Positions 17,107 to 26,538 of a stretch of DNA of 46,088 nucleotides are shown here, piece by piece; the stretch's first letter is position 1; the number at the start of each line of letters is the position of its first letter. Source of the DNA: an uncultured Lachnospiraceae bacterium (GTDB lineage: Bacteria > Bacillota > Clostridia > Lachnospirales > Lachnospiraceae); contig CAKRAK010000024.1 of the NCBI GenBank assembly GCA_934294885.1, forward strand, positions 1 to 46,088. The letters are read 5' to 3'. The position numbers were made by a program, and so were the translations under genes. The notes under the pieces are model-generated. The model worked only from the letters and a program-made list of their open reading frames with translations. It was not told the origin of the DNA and made no database searches.

Positions 17107-17745
17107 ATGTCAAGGAAGAAAAAAACAGATGTAAAAAGACTAATAGAACTGCTGAATGAAACCTACGGAACCGAATACCGCTGTTATCTGAACCATGAAA
17201 ATGCATTTCAGCTTTTGATTGCAACGATGCTCAGCGCCCAGTGTACCGATGCAAGAGTGAATATTGTTACAAGGGAGCTATTCCAAAAATACCCTACGGT
17301 AGAAAGCTTTGCCAATGCCGATCAGGCAGAGCTGGAACGGGATATTTATTCCACGGGATTTTACAAAAACAAAGCTAAGAATATTATTGCCTGTTCGAAA
17401 AAATTACTGGAGCAATACCATGGCGAGGTTCCCTCCGGCATCGATGAGTTAACGGCGCTTGACGGTGTAGGTAGAAAAACCGCCAACGTTATCAGGGGAA
17501 ATATCTTTCACGAACCGAGCATTGTGGTTGACACCCATGTAAAACGAATTTCCAAGCTGCTTGGGTTAACAAAAAGTGATGATCCGGTCGTAATCGAACA
17601 GGAGCTGATGAAGATTCTGCCAAAGGAACAATGGATCTTATACAATATACAAATCATCCAGCACGGAAGAAATGTGTGTATTGCCAGACGTCCAAAGTGT
17701 TCCGAATGTACCCTGCGGGAGGTTTGTCCATCCTGTAAGAACTAA
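17107..17745 (+). CDS. nth: Endonuclease III (DNA glycosylase/AP lyase)
   Basis: Base-excision repair enzyme removing oxidised pyrimidines, 212 aa. The helix-hairpin-helix LDGVGRKTANV carries catalytic Lys124, and Asp142 is in VVDTHVKR. The C-terminal 4Fe-4S loop has the exact C-x6-C-x2-C-x5-C spacing (CIARRPKCSECTLREVC). The start MSRKKKTD is chosen because it lies downstream of a strong promoter, is preceded by AAAGGAAG, and gives the family's usual N-terminus. Its stop codon overlaps the end of the convergent phosphatase gene by 4 bp. Confidence 0.96.
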   Translation: MSRKKKTDVKRLIELLNETYGTEYRCYLNHENAFQLLIATMLSAQCTDARVNIVTRELFQKYPTVESFANADQAELERDIYSTGFYKNKAKNIIACSKKLLEQYHGEVPSGIDELTALDGVGRKTANVIRGNIFHEPSIVVDTHVKRISKLLGLTKSDDPVVIEQELMKILPKEQWILYNIQIIQHGRNVCIARRPKCSECTLREVCPSCKN

Positions 17746-18293
17746 AATTCATATCGTAACAGCTGACAGTTTTTAATACCAAAGGCAGAATATTCTTCAT
17801 TGGTCATATCATAAAAATAGGATTGTATTACTCTGGAAATACCATTATGTGCAACCAGCAGATATGTCTTTTCGTCAGATTCTTCCTTTAGATCATCTAA
17901 CAGATTATAAATCCGCTGTGCAAGGTGAAGCATCGTTTCTCCGCCTTCATAATGATTGATAAAGCAGCCCTTCTTCTGTGCAAATTCCTTGCCATCCCGG
18001 GGAGTTGATTCATACTTACCAAAATTTTGTTCCTTTAGGCGCGGCTCCATTTTCGCAGGAATACCTGTTATCTCTGAAATATGCATAGCCGTATCCGCAG
18101 CTCTCACAAGAGGAGAATATAAAATCTCATCAATATGAAGTGCCCCACTATCTATCTGTGCCTTTAATTCCTGTCCTAACGCAATTGCCTGCTCATGCCC
18201 TAACTTAGTCAATGCAATATCCGTTGCACCACAAATTTTATTTTCCACATTCCATATGGTCTGACCATGTCTTGTAAAATATACGTATCCCAT
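17742..18293 (-). CDS. Histidine phosphatase family protein (phosphoglycerate mutase-like)
   Basis: About 183 aa. The RHG motif with the phosphorylated His is TRHGQTIWN near the N-terminus, the second Arg is in YSPLVRAADTA, and the second catalytic His in LLVAHNGISR. Such small members act on varied phosphorylated metabolites; the substrate is unknown. I take the ATG at 18293 (MGYVYFTRHG), 6 bp after AGGTG; ATG at 18299 is also possible. It ends convergently with nth, overlapping 4 bp, and begins 26 bp after the radical SAM gene. Confidence 0.9.
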   Translation of the reverse strand: MGYVYFTRHGQTIWNVENKICGATDIALTKLGHEQAIALGQELKAQIDSGALHIDEILYSPLVRAADTAMHISEITGIPAKMEPRLKEQNFGKYESTPRDGKEFAQKKGCFINHYEGGETMLHLAQRIYNLLDDLKEESDEKTYLLVAHNGISRVIQSYFYDMTNEEYSAFGIKNCQLLRYEF

Positions 18294-18319
18294 TCTCATC
18301 ACCTGTTCTTATCGTTCTT

Positions 18320-20128
18320 TTATAATTTTGACAATATCACTACCGACCCATCCTTCGTCAATGCATTTCTCTTATCATAATCATATAGGCAGTAATACTG
18401 TGAAGGCTTGTCCTTCTCATCCGGCTTAAAACAGCAGGTATATTCATTCTCTTCCAATATCCAAGGCAATGCCAAGCCGGAAACCGGTTCTATATGCATC
18501 ACTCTGGCTGCAACCTTAGAATCATAAGCCTCACCCTTAAACTGATATTGTTCATTGCCACCGTGAATAAAGAAATCCCGGTATACGGTCTTATCAATAG
18601 GAAGTTCTTTTCTCCATACCGGACGATTCTTTGCATTTTCCCTCAAATAATAATCAAATGTAAGCAGACCTTCCAATATATCCGGATCAAATCCCGACTT
18701 CCCGCCGGCAAAATACTCTATGGCGAAATCACGCAGCACAACGTATCGCAGCTCCCGGCGCACACCGATTCCAAACAGCTCATGTTCCTTATAATATCTG
18801 CCTAACGCCTCATAAAACCGATACGGCGTATCGCATAGAGAAATCAGATAGGAAAGCACATGTTCAAACTGGTCACTGTTATAATAGACCTCAACCATTT
18901 CCTCTACCTGCTTAAGCTGTAATACCCGGTCATAGCTAAGCCACTTTGTAGAAAGCACCTCGTAAGGCTGACTGGCCTGATATTTTAATTCATAAGCATC
19001 AACCTGTTCTCCCATATAAGAACCCTTTAACACCTTCAAAAATCCAAGCTGTAACTGATTCGGTTTCATAGCATACGCGTCATTAAAGGATTGTTGAAAT
19101 CTGTCAAAGTCCTCGTAAGGCAGTCCCGCGATCAGATCCAGATGCTGATGGGTATTATGGAAGCTTCGAATGGTCAGCATATTTTTCTTTAATGCAGGGA
19201 TATCCATTACCCGGCGGATTTCCTTTATGGTCTGCTGATTCGTTGACTGTAAGCCGATTTCCAACTGGATTAACCCCGGTCTCATCTGTTTTATCACGGA
19301 AAGCTCTTCTTCATCTATTAAATCCGCAGATACTTCAAAATGAAAATTGGTTATGCCATTGTCATGCTCCAACAAATAACGCCAGATTGCAAGGGCATGG
19401 GATTTCTTACAATTAAATGTACGGTCAATAAATTTAACCTGCTCCACCTTTTGATCCAGGAAGAACTGTAATTCCTTTTCCACCAGAAAAAGACTTCTGA
19501 ACCGCACTCTCTTATCAATGGAAGACAGACAATAGCTGCAGGAAAAGGGACAACCTCTGCTTGTTTCATAATATAATATCTTATTCTCAAACTTTGAAAG
19601 ATCCTGATAGATGAATGGAATTTCATCCAAATCCATCAATTTCTCATTAACCGTTTCAAGAATGGTTCCCTGCTCATCCCGGTATAGAATCCCTTTCACA
19701 TCCTGTAACGGATACTGTCCACTCCATACCTTTGTAAGATGATAAAAGATCTTTTCTCCTTCTCCCTTCATAATCCCATTTATAAAGGGATGTTGTTCAA
19801 GCAAGGCGCTGCCATGATAGCTTACCTCCGGTCCTCCAAGCCAGATACCGGTTTTCGGAGATACCTTGTTAAGCTCCCTTGCTATCATGAGAATTTCCTG
19901 TATGTTCCATATATAACAGGAAAATGCAACAACATCAGCCTTCTCCTCATACAGAGATTGAAGAATCTGATCCAGATTATGATTAATGGTATATTCCCGA
20001 ATCAGCAATTGTATCTGCTCTAAATTTCCGGCATCTTGCCATTGTTTTTTTGTATAAGCGGCAATATCATGCACCCCCAGATTGGAATGTACATATTTTG
20101 CATTTAACGCAGCTAAAACAATCTTCAT
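18320..20128 (-). CDS. B12-binding-domain radical SAM protein with DUF4080
   Basis: A 602-aa protein of the cobalamin-binding radical SAM group. The N-terminal about 150 residues form a B12-binding-like Rossmann domain (KIVLAALNAKYVHSNLG; IWLGGPEVSYH). The radical SAM core has the cluster motif RGCPFSCSYC near residue 190, and the C-terminal about 200 residues match the DUF4080 extension seen in Firmicutes. The canonical DxHxxG cobalamin-binding motif is not evident, so the domain may not bind B12. No reaction is known. It starts 9 bp after the DUF815 ATPase gene, in a long minus-strand run. Confidence 0.88.
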   Translation of the reverse strand: MKIVLAALNAKYVHSNLGVHDIAAYTKKQWQDAGNLEQIQLLIREYTINHNLDQILQSLYEEKADVVAFSCYIWNIQEILMIARELNKVSPKTGIWLGGPEVSYHGSALLEQHPFINGIMKGEGEKIFYHLTKVWSGQYPLQDVKGILYRDEQGTILETVNEKLMDLDEIPFIYQDLSKFENKILYYETSRGCPFSCSYCLSSIDKRVRFRSLFLVEKELQFFLDQKVEQVKFIDRTFNCKKSHALAIWRYLLEHDNGITNFHFEVSADLIDEEELSVIKQMRPGLIQLEIGLQSTNQQTIKEIRRVMDIPALKKNMLTIRSFHNTHQHLDLIAGLPYEDFDRFQQSFNDAYAMKPNQLQLGFLKVLKGSYMGEQVDAYELKYQASQPYEVLSTKWLSYDRVLQLKQVEEMVEVYYNSDQFEHVLSYLISLCDTPYRFYEALGRYYKEHELFGIGVRRELRYVVLRDFAIEYFAGGKSGFDPDILEGLLTFDYYLRENAKNRPVWRKELPIDKTVYRDFFIHGGNEQYQFKGEAYDSKVAARVMHIEPVSGLALPWILEENEYTCCFKPDEKDKPSQYYCLYDYDKRNALTKDGSVVILSKL

Positions 20129-20137
20129 ACCAAAATC

Positions 20138-21514
20138 CTACTCTGACTGACCAGCCAAATAATTAATAAATTGCTGTGCCGTTCTTCCGGAAATACCTCC
20201 ATGAGATAATTCCCATTTATTTGCCTGGGCACAAAGCTCCTCCTCCGACAACTGAATATTCGGATTCCGCTTTGCCAGATTACAAACAATATTGAAAAAT
20301 TCTTTTTGTGACGGTCTTGAGAAATTAATGGTCACACCAAAACGATTTACCAAAGAAAGCTTCTCCTGCATAGTATCAGAACGATGCATACCCTGACTTT
20401 GTTCCACATCATTTCTATCATTCCATGTCTCTTTGATCAGATGACGTCGGTTAGAGGTTGCATAAATCAATACATTGTCCGGCTTTGTCTCCACTCCGCC
20501 CTCGATAACAGCCTTCAAAAACTTATACTCTATCTCAAACTCCTCAAAGGATAAATCATCCATATAAATGATAAAGCGGTAATTTCTATTTTTAATCATG
20601 GAAATCACAGTAGACAAATCCTTAAACTGATGCTTATAAATCTCAATCATACGAAGTCCCTGATCATAATATTCATTAATAATCGCCTTAATACAGGTAG
20701 ACTTACCGGTTCCGGAATCACCAAAAAGCAAACAGTTATTAGCAGGACGTCCCGCTACAAATGCTTCCGTGTTTTCCACAAGCTTCTGTTTTTGTATCTC
20801 GTATCCCACCAGATCATTAAGCATAACCGTTTCCGTATTATTAATCGGGAAAATATTAACCCGGTTATCTATATTAGAAATACGAAATGCCTTATTCAGT
20901 CCAAACATACCTACGCCGTAATCCGCATAGAATTTTGTGACGGTCTCAAAGAATCCCTGCTCATCCTCACATTTTTCCAATCGTTTTGATAATTCCTGTA
21001 CTTTAGAAGATACATTGTAGTTATACATTCTCTCCTTTTTAACAATTGCCTTATAATTCGATATGGTAGAAAAACAATCGATTCCCAACTCTTTTTCAAT
21101 TTCATAAAAATTATAATCAAATAATTCTTTAAAAATTTTGAAATCATTTAAGGCAAAATGATTCACACTACCATCATTTGCTCCGATTTTTTCACTGGTA
21201 AGAGTGAAGGAATTTTCATTGGTCATCATTACAAAGGTCAGATAATTGTGCCACAAATTGGTATCAAAGCCATAATCCGTTGCCAAATCCAACAATCTCT
21301 TCATCTGCTCATAAATTCTTGTAATAAGACTTTCCTTGCTAATGTGCTTCTTATCCTTTAACTCTTCCACCTTGGATGCACTTAACGCAGTGGAGCTGCC
21401 CAGCACATTTGCCTTATACCAATCAAAATCCTCAAAAATCTCCGCCAGTTTGATTAAAATACTATCCTGACCTAAATCCCGATACACAATAAGTTTTGAT
21501 ACCTGTTTGTACAT
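20138..21514 (-). CDS. DUF815-family AAA-type ATP-binding protein
   Basis: A 458-aa cytosolic protein. The Walker A motif LLFGDSGTGKST is near residue 265, followed by a Walker B-like segment (FIIYMDDLSFEEFE), a sensor-like stretch (LIYATSNRRHL), and a C-terminal lid with GGISGRTAQQFIN. The N-terminal half is helical and has no recognised motif. This arrangement is characteristic of DUF815 (AAA+ related) proteins; their role is not established. It lies between DUF4317 and radical SAM genes in a tight run. Confidence 0.87.
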   Translation of the reverse strand: MYKQVSKLIVYRDLGQDSILIKLAEIFEDFDWYKANVLGSSTALSASKVEELKDKKHISKESLITRIYEQMKRLLDLATDYGFDTNLWHNYLTFVMMTNENSFTLTSEKIGANDGSVNHFALNDFKIFKELFDYNFYEIEKELGIDCFSTISNYKAIVKKERMYNYNVSSKVQELSKRLEKCEDEQGFFETVTKFYADYGVGMFGLNKAFRISNIDNRVNIFPINNTETVMLNDLVGYEIQKQKLVENTEAFVAGRPANNCLLFGDSGTGKSTCIKAIINEYYDQGLRMIEIYKHQFKDLSTVISMIKNRNYRFIIYMDDLSFEEFEIEYKFLKAVIEGGVETKPDNVLIYATSNRRHLIKETWNDRNDVEQSQGMHRSDTMQEKLSLVNRFGVTINFSRPSQKEFFNIVCNLAKRNPNIQLSEEELCAQANKWELSHGGISGRTAQQFINYLAGQSE

Positions 21515-21553
21515 AACGTCATCTTCTTTCCTTGTATTTTCAACAGATTATTG

Positions 21554-22711
21554 CTAATCTATAATTTCTCCTGTTTCCACATCCATTGTTTTCACATTAA
21601 TTCCGTTTACTTCCACCGTATCGCTGATCTGAACCACAATACATGGAACACCGTCAATCATACGGGTTTCCACCAAATCGGTTCGTTCCGGCTTCACTTT
21701 AATTACAACGTCCGGCATCTTAATATCAAAGCTTCTTGTACTTGCCACATTCGCTGCCGCAAATGCCGGTTTCTCATCCTCTGAAATAATGCTGTCAAAG
21801 GTTGTATCAAAGTTCTCCATCACTTCTTTTTTTACGCCACTGTCCTCTAACAGCTTCTTCATCTGCAGCTTATCCAGTTCTGCCGGTTCCTCCGCATCCT
21901 TGTTTTCCTCCACCAATTCATTTAAGTTTTCCTGAATGGTTTTAACGGTTTCAAAATCACATGCGGTTCCCAATGTATTTTCAATGATATCCTGAAAGGT
22001 TTCCTGCTGGGACTTATAGGAAAGGGGTGCCCCACAGCCTAATGTCTGGTCAATAAAATCCCTCTGCATGGTTTCGGAATTCTTTGTGTAATACAACAGA
22101 CCGTGTATATCTGTATTCCGATTATTAAATGCCGGGAACAAAAATCCATGATTGGGAGCTCCTACAACCCAGTCCCGGATGCGACTTTCAATTGTATTAT
22201 GGTGCTCATTATATGCCAGTCCCGCTTCTGTCAGCTTAACCGGACAAATGCTGCATAAAATGTAATCATACACATAATCCGAAGCATCATCATTTTCAAT
22301 TCCGTCTTTTGTCTGTCCCGGAACATCATAGGCAGCATAGATCAGAATAATATAATAATTTTCGTCGTAATGATACGTCTGTATCACCTTATCATAAAAT
22401 TCCTCCAACAAAGCATCATCCTCTAGCTTGGAATTTTTCAGGCGAAGTAAAAATTCCTGAGTGCCTCCTTCTTTTTCCTGCTCCATAGGAAATTCCATAT
22501 TCAAAAGATTCTTATCCAATGTTCCGGACATCGTATTCTTAAATAATGTAAAATATTTGAAATTTTCTTCTTCCGTCAAGGTTAAAAAGGTCTGTGCCAA
22601 ATGGGCTTTTTTTTCTTTCTCTCCATCTACATAGCATCCGCAAATTCTTGTAATACTGCAATTTTCCGGAGTAAATTGTTTTTTAATTTCATTTATCTCT
22701 TTTTTGTTCAT
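21554..22711 (-). CDS. DUF4317 family protein
   Basis: About 385 aa, soluble, acidic, no signal peptide or membrane segment. It opens MNKKEINEIKKQFTPENCSI, a hallmark of DUF4317, a family largely confined to Clostridia and of unknown function. The segment GVPNHGF-like VGAPNHGFLFPAFNNR near residue 200 is another recognisable family block. The start is chosen because AAAGGATATATT lies directly upstream. It sits between the dGTPase-like and DUF815 genes. Confidence 0.85.
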   Translation of the reverse strand: MNKKEINEIKKQFTPENCSITRICGCYVDGEKEKKAHLAQTFLTLTEEENFKYFTLFKNTMSGTLDKNLLNMEFPMEQEKEGGTQEFLLRLKNSKLEDDALLEEFYDKVIQTYHYDENYYIILIYAAYDVPGQTKDGIENDDASDYVYDYILCSICPVKLTEAGLAYNEHHNTIESRIRDWVVGAPNHGFLFPAFNNRNTDIHGLLYYTKNSETMQRDFIDQTLGCGAPLSYKSQQETFQDIIENTLGTACDFETVKTIQENLNELVEENKDAEEPAELDKLQMKKLLEDSGVKKEVMENFDTTFDSIISEDEKPAFAAANVASTRSFDIKMPDVVIKVKPERTDLVETRMIDGVPCIVVQISDTVEVNGINVKTMDVETGEIID

Positions 22712-22803
22712 AATATATCCTTTCGTAGCAGCTTCTGCAGCCAATTCATACCATACATCTCAGACGTCAATTCCATCACACAAATCGAATCATTAATGGT
22801 TAT

Positions 22804-24018
22804 TCAATCAAAATATGAAATATATTCTATCTTATAAGAACTCTTTGGGAACAGATATTGAAACAGATCAATAAAGTAATCATCCGTCATACTGGCGATA
22901 TAATCCACCACAATCTGGTTCTTCTCTGTCTCTTCCAGATAATGCTCCCCTCCGTAAGCCTTGGAATTTCTCACCACATAATCCACATGATGGGAGTAAA
23001 TAATCGAGCTTTTCGTATCGGTTTCCAAATCCTTTAACAGCTTATCATACAGTTGATGCATCATCGGTGCGATGCTGTCCTTATATGTTTTTTCAACGGC
23101 CTCGTTAAAATAAATCTTTTTGTAATTTTCTTTTTTTGTTGCTTTTATCGCCTGATAATATTCATCGTCTAATTGGATATAATCTTTTCCATAGCTGTTT
23201 TCTACGATATTAACAATCATATTATTGATAATTTCCGGGTTACTTTTTCCAAATGCCCGTTCTTCAAAAATATCTTCGTCCGGAATCAGATTTGCCCGCA
23301 CGGCATCCTGACGATCCTTTCCCAGATAAGCGATCATATCGCAAACTCTTACAACACACGCCTCTAACGTATACGGCACCAGGCCATCAATATTCTTCTC
23401 ATCAACATAGCAGGCTTCGTACTTCCGGTCAAAATCGGAAAAATCCCCCATCGGCACCGGTCGATACTCCTGCATTGCAAATTCTCCGTTATGACATAAG
23501 ATACCGTCTAATGTCTGTAAGCTGATATTCCGTCTCATAATACCATCCAACACCCGCACACTATGTACATTATGATTGAAAAATCGTCCGGTGTGTTCCT
23601 GTAAACATTCGCTTAAATAACGCTCTCCCGCATGACCGAAGGGTGTATGTCCGATATCATGACCAAGGGCAATGGCCTCAATCAGATCCTCATTCAGTCC
23701 TAACAAAGTGCCAATATTCCGGGCAATTCTTGATACAAGCTGGACATGGAGGGCACGTCTTGTAATATCATCATTTTTATAAAATGAAAATACCTGTGTC
23801 TTATCACCGTATCGATTATAATAGGGCACATGCATAATTTTTTCCACATCCCTTACATATGCGGGACGAAGCAATGTATTCTTATCCCAGTCCGTTAACC
23901 GGCGAAGTGCTGCCTCATTTGGTGTTCTGTATGGATTTGTTACACCATTTTTTCTGTCTTCTATTATTCGGTTTTGTAATTCTTCTGACAATCTGTCATA
24001 TTTTTTTCTTTCTGACAT
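22804..24018 (-). CDS. Deoxyguanosinetriphosphate triphosphohydrolase-like HD protein
   Basis: A 404-aa HD-domain protein of the dGTPase-like group. The metal-binding motif HDIGHTPFGHAGE is near residue 119, preceded by HVQLVSRIARNIG (first His) and followed by DMIAYLGKD (last Asp). These enzymes remove triphosphate from dNTPs and adjust nucleotide pools. Gram-positive members vary in nucleotide preference and several need a dNTP activator. It lies 9 bp after the hydrolase gene and continues the long minus-strand operon-like run. Confidence 0.9.
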   Translation of the reverse strand: MSERKKYDRLSEELQNRIIEDRKNGVTNPYRTPNEAALRRLTDWDKNTLLRPAYVRDVEKIMHVPYYNRYGDKTQVFSFYKNDDITRRALHVQLVSRIARNIGTLLGLNEDLIEAIALGHDIGHTPFGHAGERYLSECLQEHTGRFFNHNVHSVRVLDGIMRRNISLQTLDGILCHNGEFAMQEYRPVPMGDFSDFDRKYEACYVDEKNIDGLVPYTLEACVVRVCDMIAYLGKDRQDAVRANLIPDEDIFEERAFGKSNPEIINNMIVNIVENSYGKDYIQLDDEYYQAIKATKKENYKKIYFNEAVEKTYKDSIAPMMHQLYDKLLKDLETDTKSSIIYSHHVDYVVRNSKAYGGEHYLEETEKNQIVVDYIASMTDDYFIDLFQYLFPKSSYKIEYISYFD

Positions 24019-24027
24019 AAGTATTCC

Positions 24028-25719
24028 TTAATTCAAATTACCATTCACAAAATTCAAGGCTTTATCATAATAGGTGTCGCTGTCTGCATATCTGCAATCT
24101 CCGTGAGAACCGTTTGCGATTGTAATCATTTCATGCTTTGATGCAACCGCCTGATTCAATTCCTCCGCCATATCACCATCTACATAAGTATCATTATTTC
24201 CATCGATCAGCAGAATCGGAATCTTGGCTTTCTTCACCTGGGATGTTGCATCAGCCTCCCACAAAGAATAACCTGCCCAGACCTTCATTACCGGATTCAT
24301 CATATATAAAAACGGAAATACCGGCAGCTTTGGATGTCTTAACTTGTACTCTTTTTTCGTTACTTCCCAGGCAGATGTATAAGCACCCTCTGCGACCACT
24401 ACCTTTATATTGCTTTTTAACGGCTCTCCTGCAAGCATTAAGGCAGTATCTGCACCGACATCCACACCATGTATTGCTACCTGTGCGGAAGGATTTTCCT
24501 CTAAAATCAGGTCAATCCAGTTAATCACATCCAACCGGTCTAACCAACCCATGCCGTAAAATGATCCTTCACTTTCTCCATTGGCTCTCAAATCCGGAAT
24601 CAGTATATTATATCCCTCTTCTGAGTAATGCATTGCGATATCATATACATCCTCCATAGTCTCACTATAGCCATGTAACACTACAACCCATTTGTTACCC
24701 CCCTTTGTAAAGGAACGGGCAACCATAATCTTTCCGTCATCCGCTTCTAAGGTACGCTTTTGTATCTCTACGGTTTTCTTCCATGTTTTCACCTTTGTTT
24801 TTGCCAAAGATTTATTCGATGCCACATTAGCGGCTACCGTCATTCCTTTCACGCTGAGACGTTCTCCGCTTCTTCCACGAATCATCAAATCCCTTGAAAG
24901 GAAAAATCCTGAGATTACGGTTACTACAAGAACAATTACTGCCAACTTGAAAATCGTCCATATGGTTTCAAAAAAGGTTCCAATCACACGGCCGACTGTC
25001 CATTTTTCTTTGTATGGATTTTCCTCTGTTTCCGTAATATATACATCATCCATATCTATATGGGCTGTCTTATCTTCCTTTGTTTTCTCAGGCATCTTCT
25101 TATGCTGCTCCGATTTTACAGGTGTTTCCTTTTTCTCCGGCTTCTTCGTATCCGCCGGTTCTTTTCTTCCGGCCTCTTCCTTCTTTCTTGCATCTTCCTT
25201 GGCTGCAAGTTCTTTTTTTCTTGCCTCTTCTTTCTTTCTGGCTTCTTTCTTGGCTGCAAGCTCTTTTTTTCTTGCTTCTTCCTTCTTTCTGGCTTCTTCC
25301 TTATCTGCAAGCTCTTTTTTTCTTGCCTCTTCCTTCTTTCTGGCTTCTTCCTTATCTGCAAGCTCTTTTTTTCTTGCCTCTTCCTTCTTTCTGGCTTCTT
25401 CCCTATCTGCAAGCTCTTTTTTTCTTGCTTCTTCTTTCTTTCTCGCCTCTTCTTTGGCTGCAAGCTCTTTTCGTTTCACTTCTTCCTTAGCAAGCTGTTC
25501 TTTTTTTCGCTCTTCTTCAGCCGCCTTTTTTTGTATTTCTTCGATACGTTTTTTGGATGCCTCCGCCTGTTTTTTTTCTTCTTTTTTTCTTAATTCGATA
25601 TTCTCACGGCTGGCAGAACCATTTACCTGAGCCGCCGCCATTTCCAATAAGGCATCAATCTCTTTATCAGACATTTTTTGATTCGGATTACGTGGTATAC
25701 TTCTATTTTCCGGATTCAT
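24028..25719 (-). CDS. Membrane-anchored alpha/beta hydrolase with a 17-aa repeat coiled coil and an Asp at the nucleophile site
   Basis: About 563 aa from MNPENRSIPR (GGGAGGAGAT upstream). A charged N-terminal region holds six 17-residue repeats (about 89-190) predicted to form a single long helix, then a membrane segment (about 250-274), then an extracellular alpha/beta hydrolase. The hydrolase has the oxyanion region VVVLHGYSE, and the nucleophile elbow reads HGVDVGAD, so Asp replaces the expected Ser. The acid Asp in LLIDGNNDTYVDG and His in NGSHGDCR are kept. An Asp-His-Asp triad is typical of haloalkane dehalogenases and epoxide hydrolases, yet the overall layout is that of the Ser family common in Clostridia. 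The gene ends 9 bp before the dGTPase-like gene. Confidence 0.85.
   Translation of the reverse strand: MNPENRSIPRNPNQKMSDKEIDALLEMAAAQVNGSASRENIELRKKEEKKQAEASKKRIEEIQKKAAEEERKKEQLAKEEVKRKELAAKEEARKKEEARKKELADREEARKKEEARKKELADKEEARKKEEARKKELADKEEARKKEEARKKELAAKKEARKKEEARKKELAAKEDARKKEEAGRKEPADTKKPEKKETPVKSEQHKKMPEKTKEDKTAHIDMDDVYITETEENPYKEKWTVGRVIGTFFETIWTIFKLAVIVLVVTVISGFFLSRDLMIRGRSGERLSVKGMTVAANVASNKSLAKTKVKTWKKTVEIQKRTLEADDGKIMVARSFTKGGNKWVVVLHGYSETMEDVYDIAMHYSEEGYNILIPDLRANGESEGSFYGMGWLDRLDVINWIDLILEENPSAQVAIHGVDVGADTALMLAGEPLKSNIKVVVAEGAYTSAWEVTKKEYKLRHPKLPVFPFLYMMNPVMKVWAGYSLWEADATSQVKKAKIPILLIDGNNDTYVDGDMAEELNQAVASKHEMITIANGSHGDCRYADSDTYYDKALNFVNGNLN
25150..25455 (-). repeat. Six 51-bp in-frame tandem repeats in the hydrolase gene
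   Basis: 306 bp encoding six 17-aa units of the form KEEARKKEEARKKELAD, with small variations (REE, KKE, KED, final unit EAGRKEPAD). On the plus strand the units appear as recurring TCTTGCTTCTT/CTTTCTGGCTTCTTC blocks. Copy number may vary between strains. Confidence 0.9.
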
Positions 25720-25759
25720 ATATGCGAAATCTCCTCCCAATATTTTCCTTTTACATTGC

Positions 25760-26521
25760 TTAATCACCTAAAGAGTGTAATATATCCCTCATAAGTCCAA
25801 TAGGAAGCTGTCCCGGTGCGGAAGCCTCTCCCACTGTGGCAAAGGTAAGGGCCGAACCGGTTACTGCTCCTGCAATCCGGCTGACACCACCAAGTCTCTT
25901 CATCGACATGGTAATTACCGGCTTCGTCCCTCCCAATTCATAATATTGGAGAGTTGCGGAAAGCAGATTCAGCACATCCCGTTCTTTCACCGGCATAACT
26001 GCCAGCTTCGGAATATCCGCCCCCATATCATCCATATGGGACAGCCTCTTGTATAATTCCTCTTGCGTTGGCGTAAAATCAAAATTATGATTACTGCCTA
26101 CAATATAAACGTGATTGCCATGTGCAACCGGTATTAATTTCTTCAGTAAGCCTTCCTGCATATAGGCTTCTACATCCAACAGGTCAATCAGACCGCTTTC
26201 ACATGCAGCCTGACATAAGCTGTAATAGCTCTCCGGTGTAATTTCTTTTTCTCCGCCCTCTGCCAAAGAACGAAATGTAAATAATAAAACACAATTGCCG
26301 ATAATAGCCCGAAGCTGTTTCAACAATTCAACGACCTTTTCCTCCCGGAACACATCCTCATACCAATCAATTCTTAATTCAATGCAATCCGGCTTTTCTT
26401 TTATCGTCTTCCGTGCCTGTTCCAAAATCTCTTTGTCCGTTTTCCCAACAATAGGAACACAGATTTTTGTAATTCCCTTTCCGAATTCCACATCCCTAAT
26501 AGACAGACTTTTTATATTCAT
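25760..26521 (-). CDS. aroD: Type I 3-dehydroquinate dehydratase
   Basis: Third step of the shikimate pathway, converting 3-dehydroquinate to 3-dehydroshikimate through a Schiff base. It has 253 aa, normal length. The Schiff-base Lys is in TMSMKRLGG, the catalytic His in VGSNHNFD, and the substrate-binding segment EASAPGQLPI is near the C-terminus. No other aro genes are in the window. It begins 17 bp after the prepilin peptidase gene. Confidence 0.95.
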   Translation of the reverse strand: MNIKSLSIRDVEFGKGITKICVPIVGKTDKEILEQARKTIKEKPDCIELRIDWYEDVFREEKVVELLKQLRAIIGNCVLLFTFRSLAEGGEKEITPESYYSLCQAACESGLIDLLDVEAYMQEGLLKKLIPVAHGNHVYIVGSNHNFDFTPTQEELYKRLSHMDDMGADIPKLAVMPVKERDVLNLLSATLQYYELGGTKPVITMSMKRLGGVSRIAGAVTGSALTFATVGEASAPGQLPIGLMRDILHSLGD

Positions 26522-26538
26522 ATCACTTCTCCAACTCT

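Noticed and set aside
25150..25455. Regular 51-bp repeats as a possible CRISPR array
   Set aside because: There are no spacers; repeats are continuous and in frame within a coding region.
24692..25630. Long open frames on the plus strand (for example 24692-25630 and 25060-25593)
   Set aside because: They are shadows of the repetitive charged region of the hydrolase gene; they translate to Phe/Leu/Ser-rich repeats, have no ribosome sites, and the minus-strand gene has clear domains.
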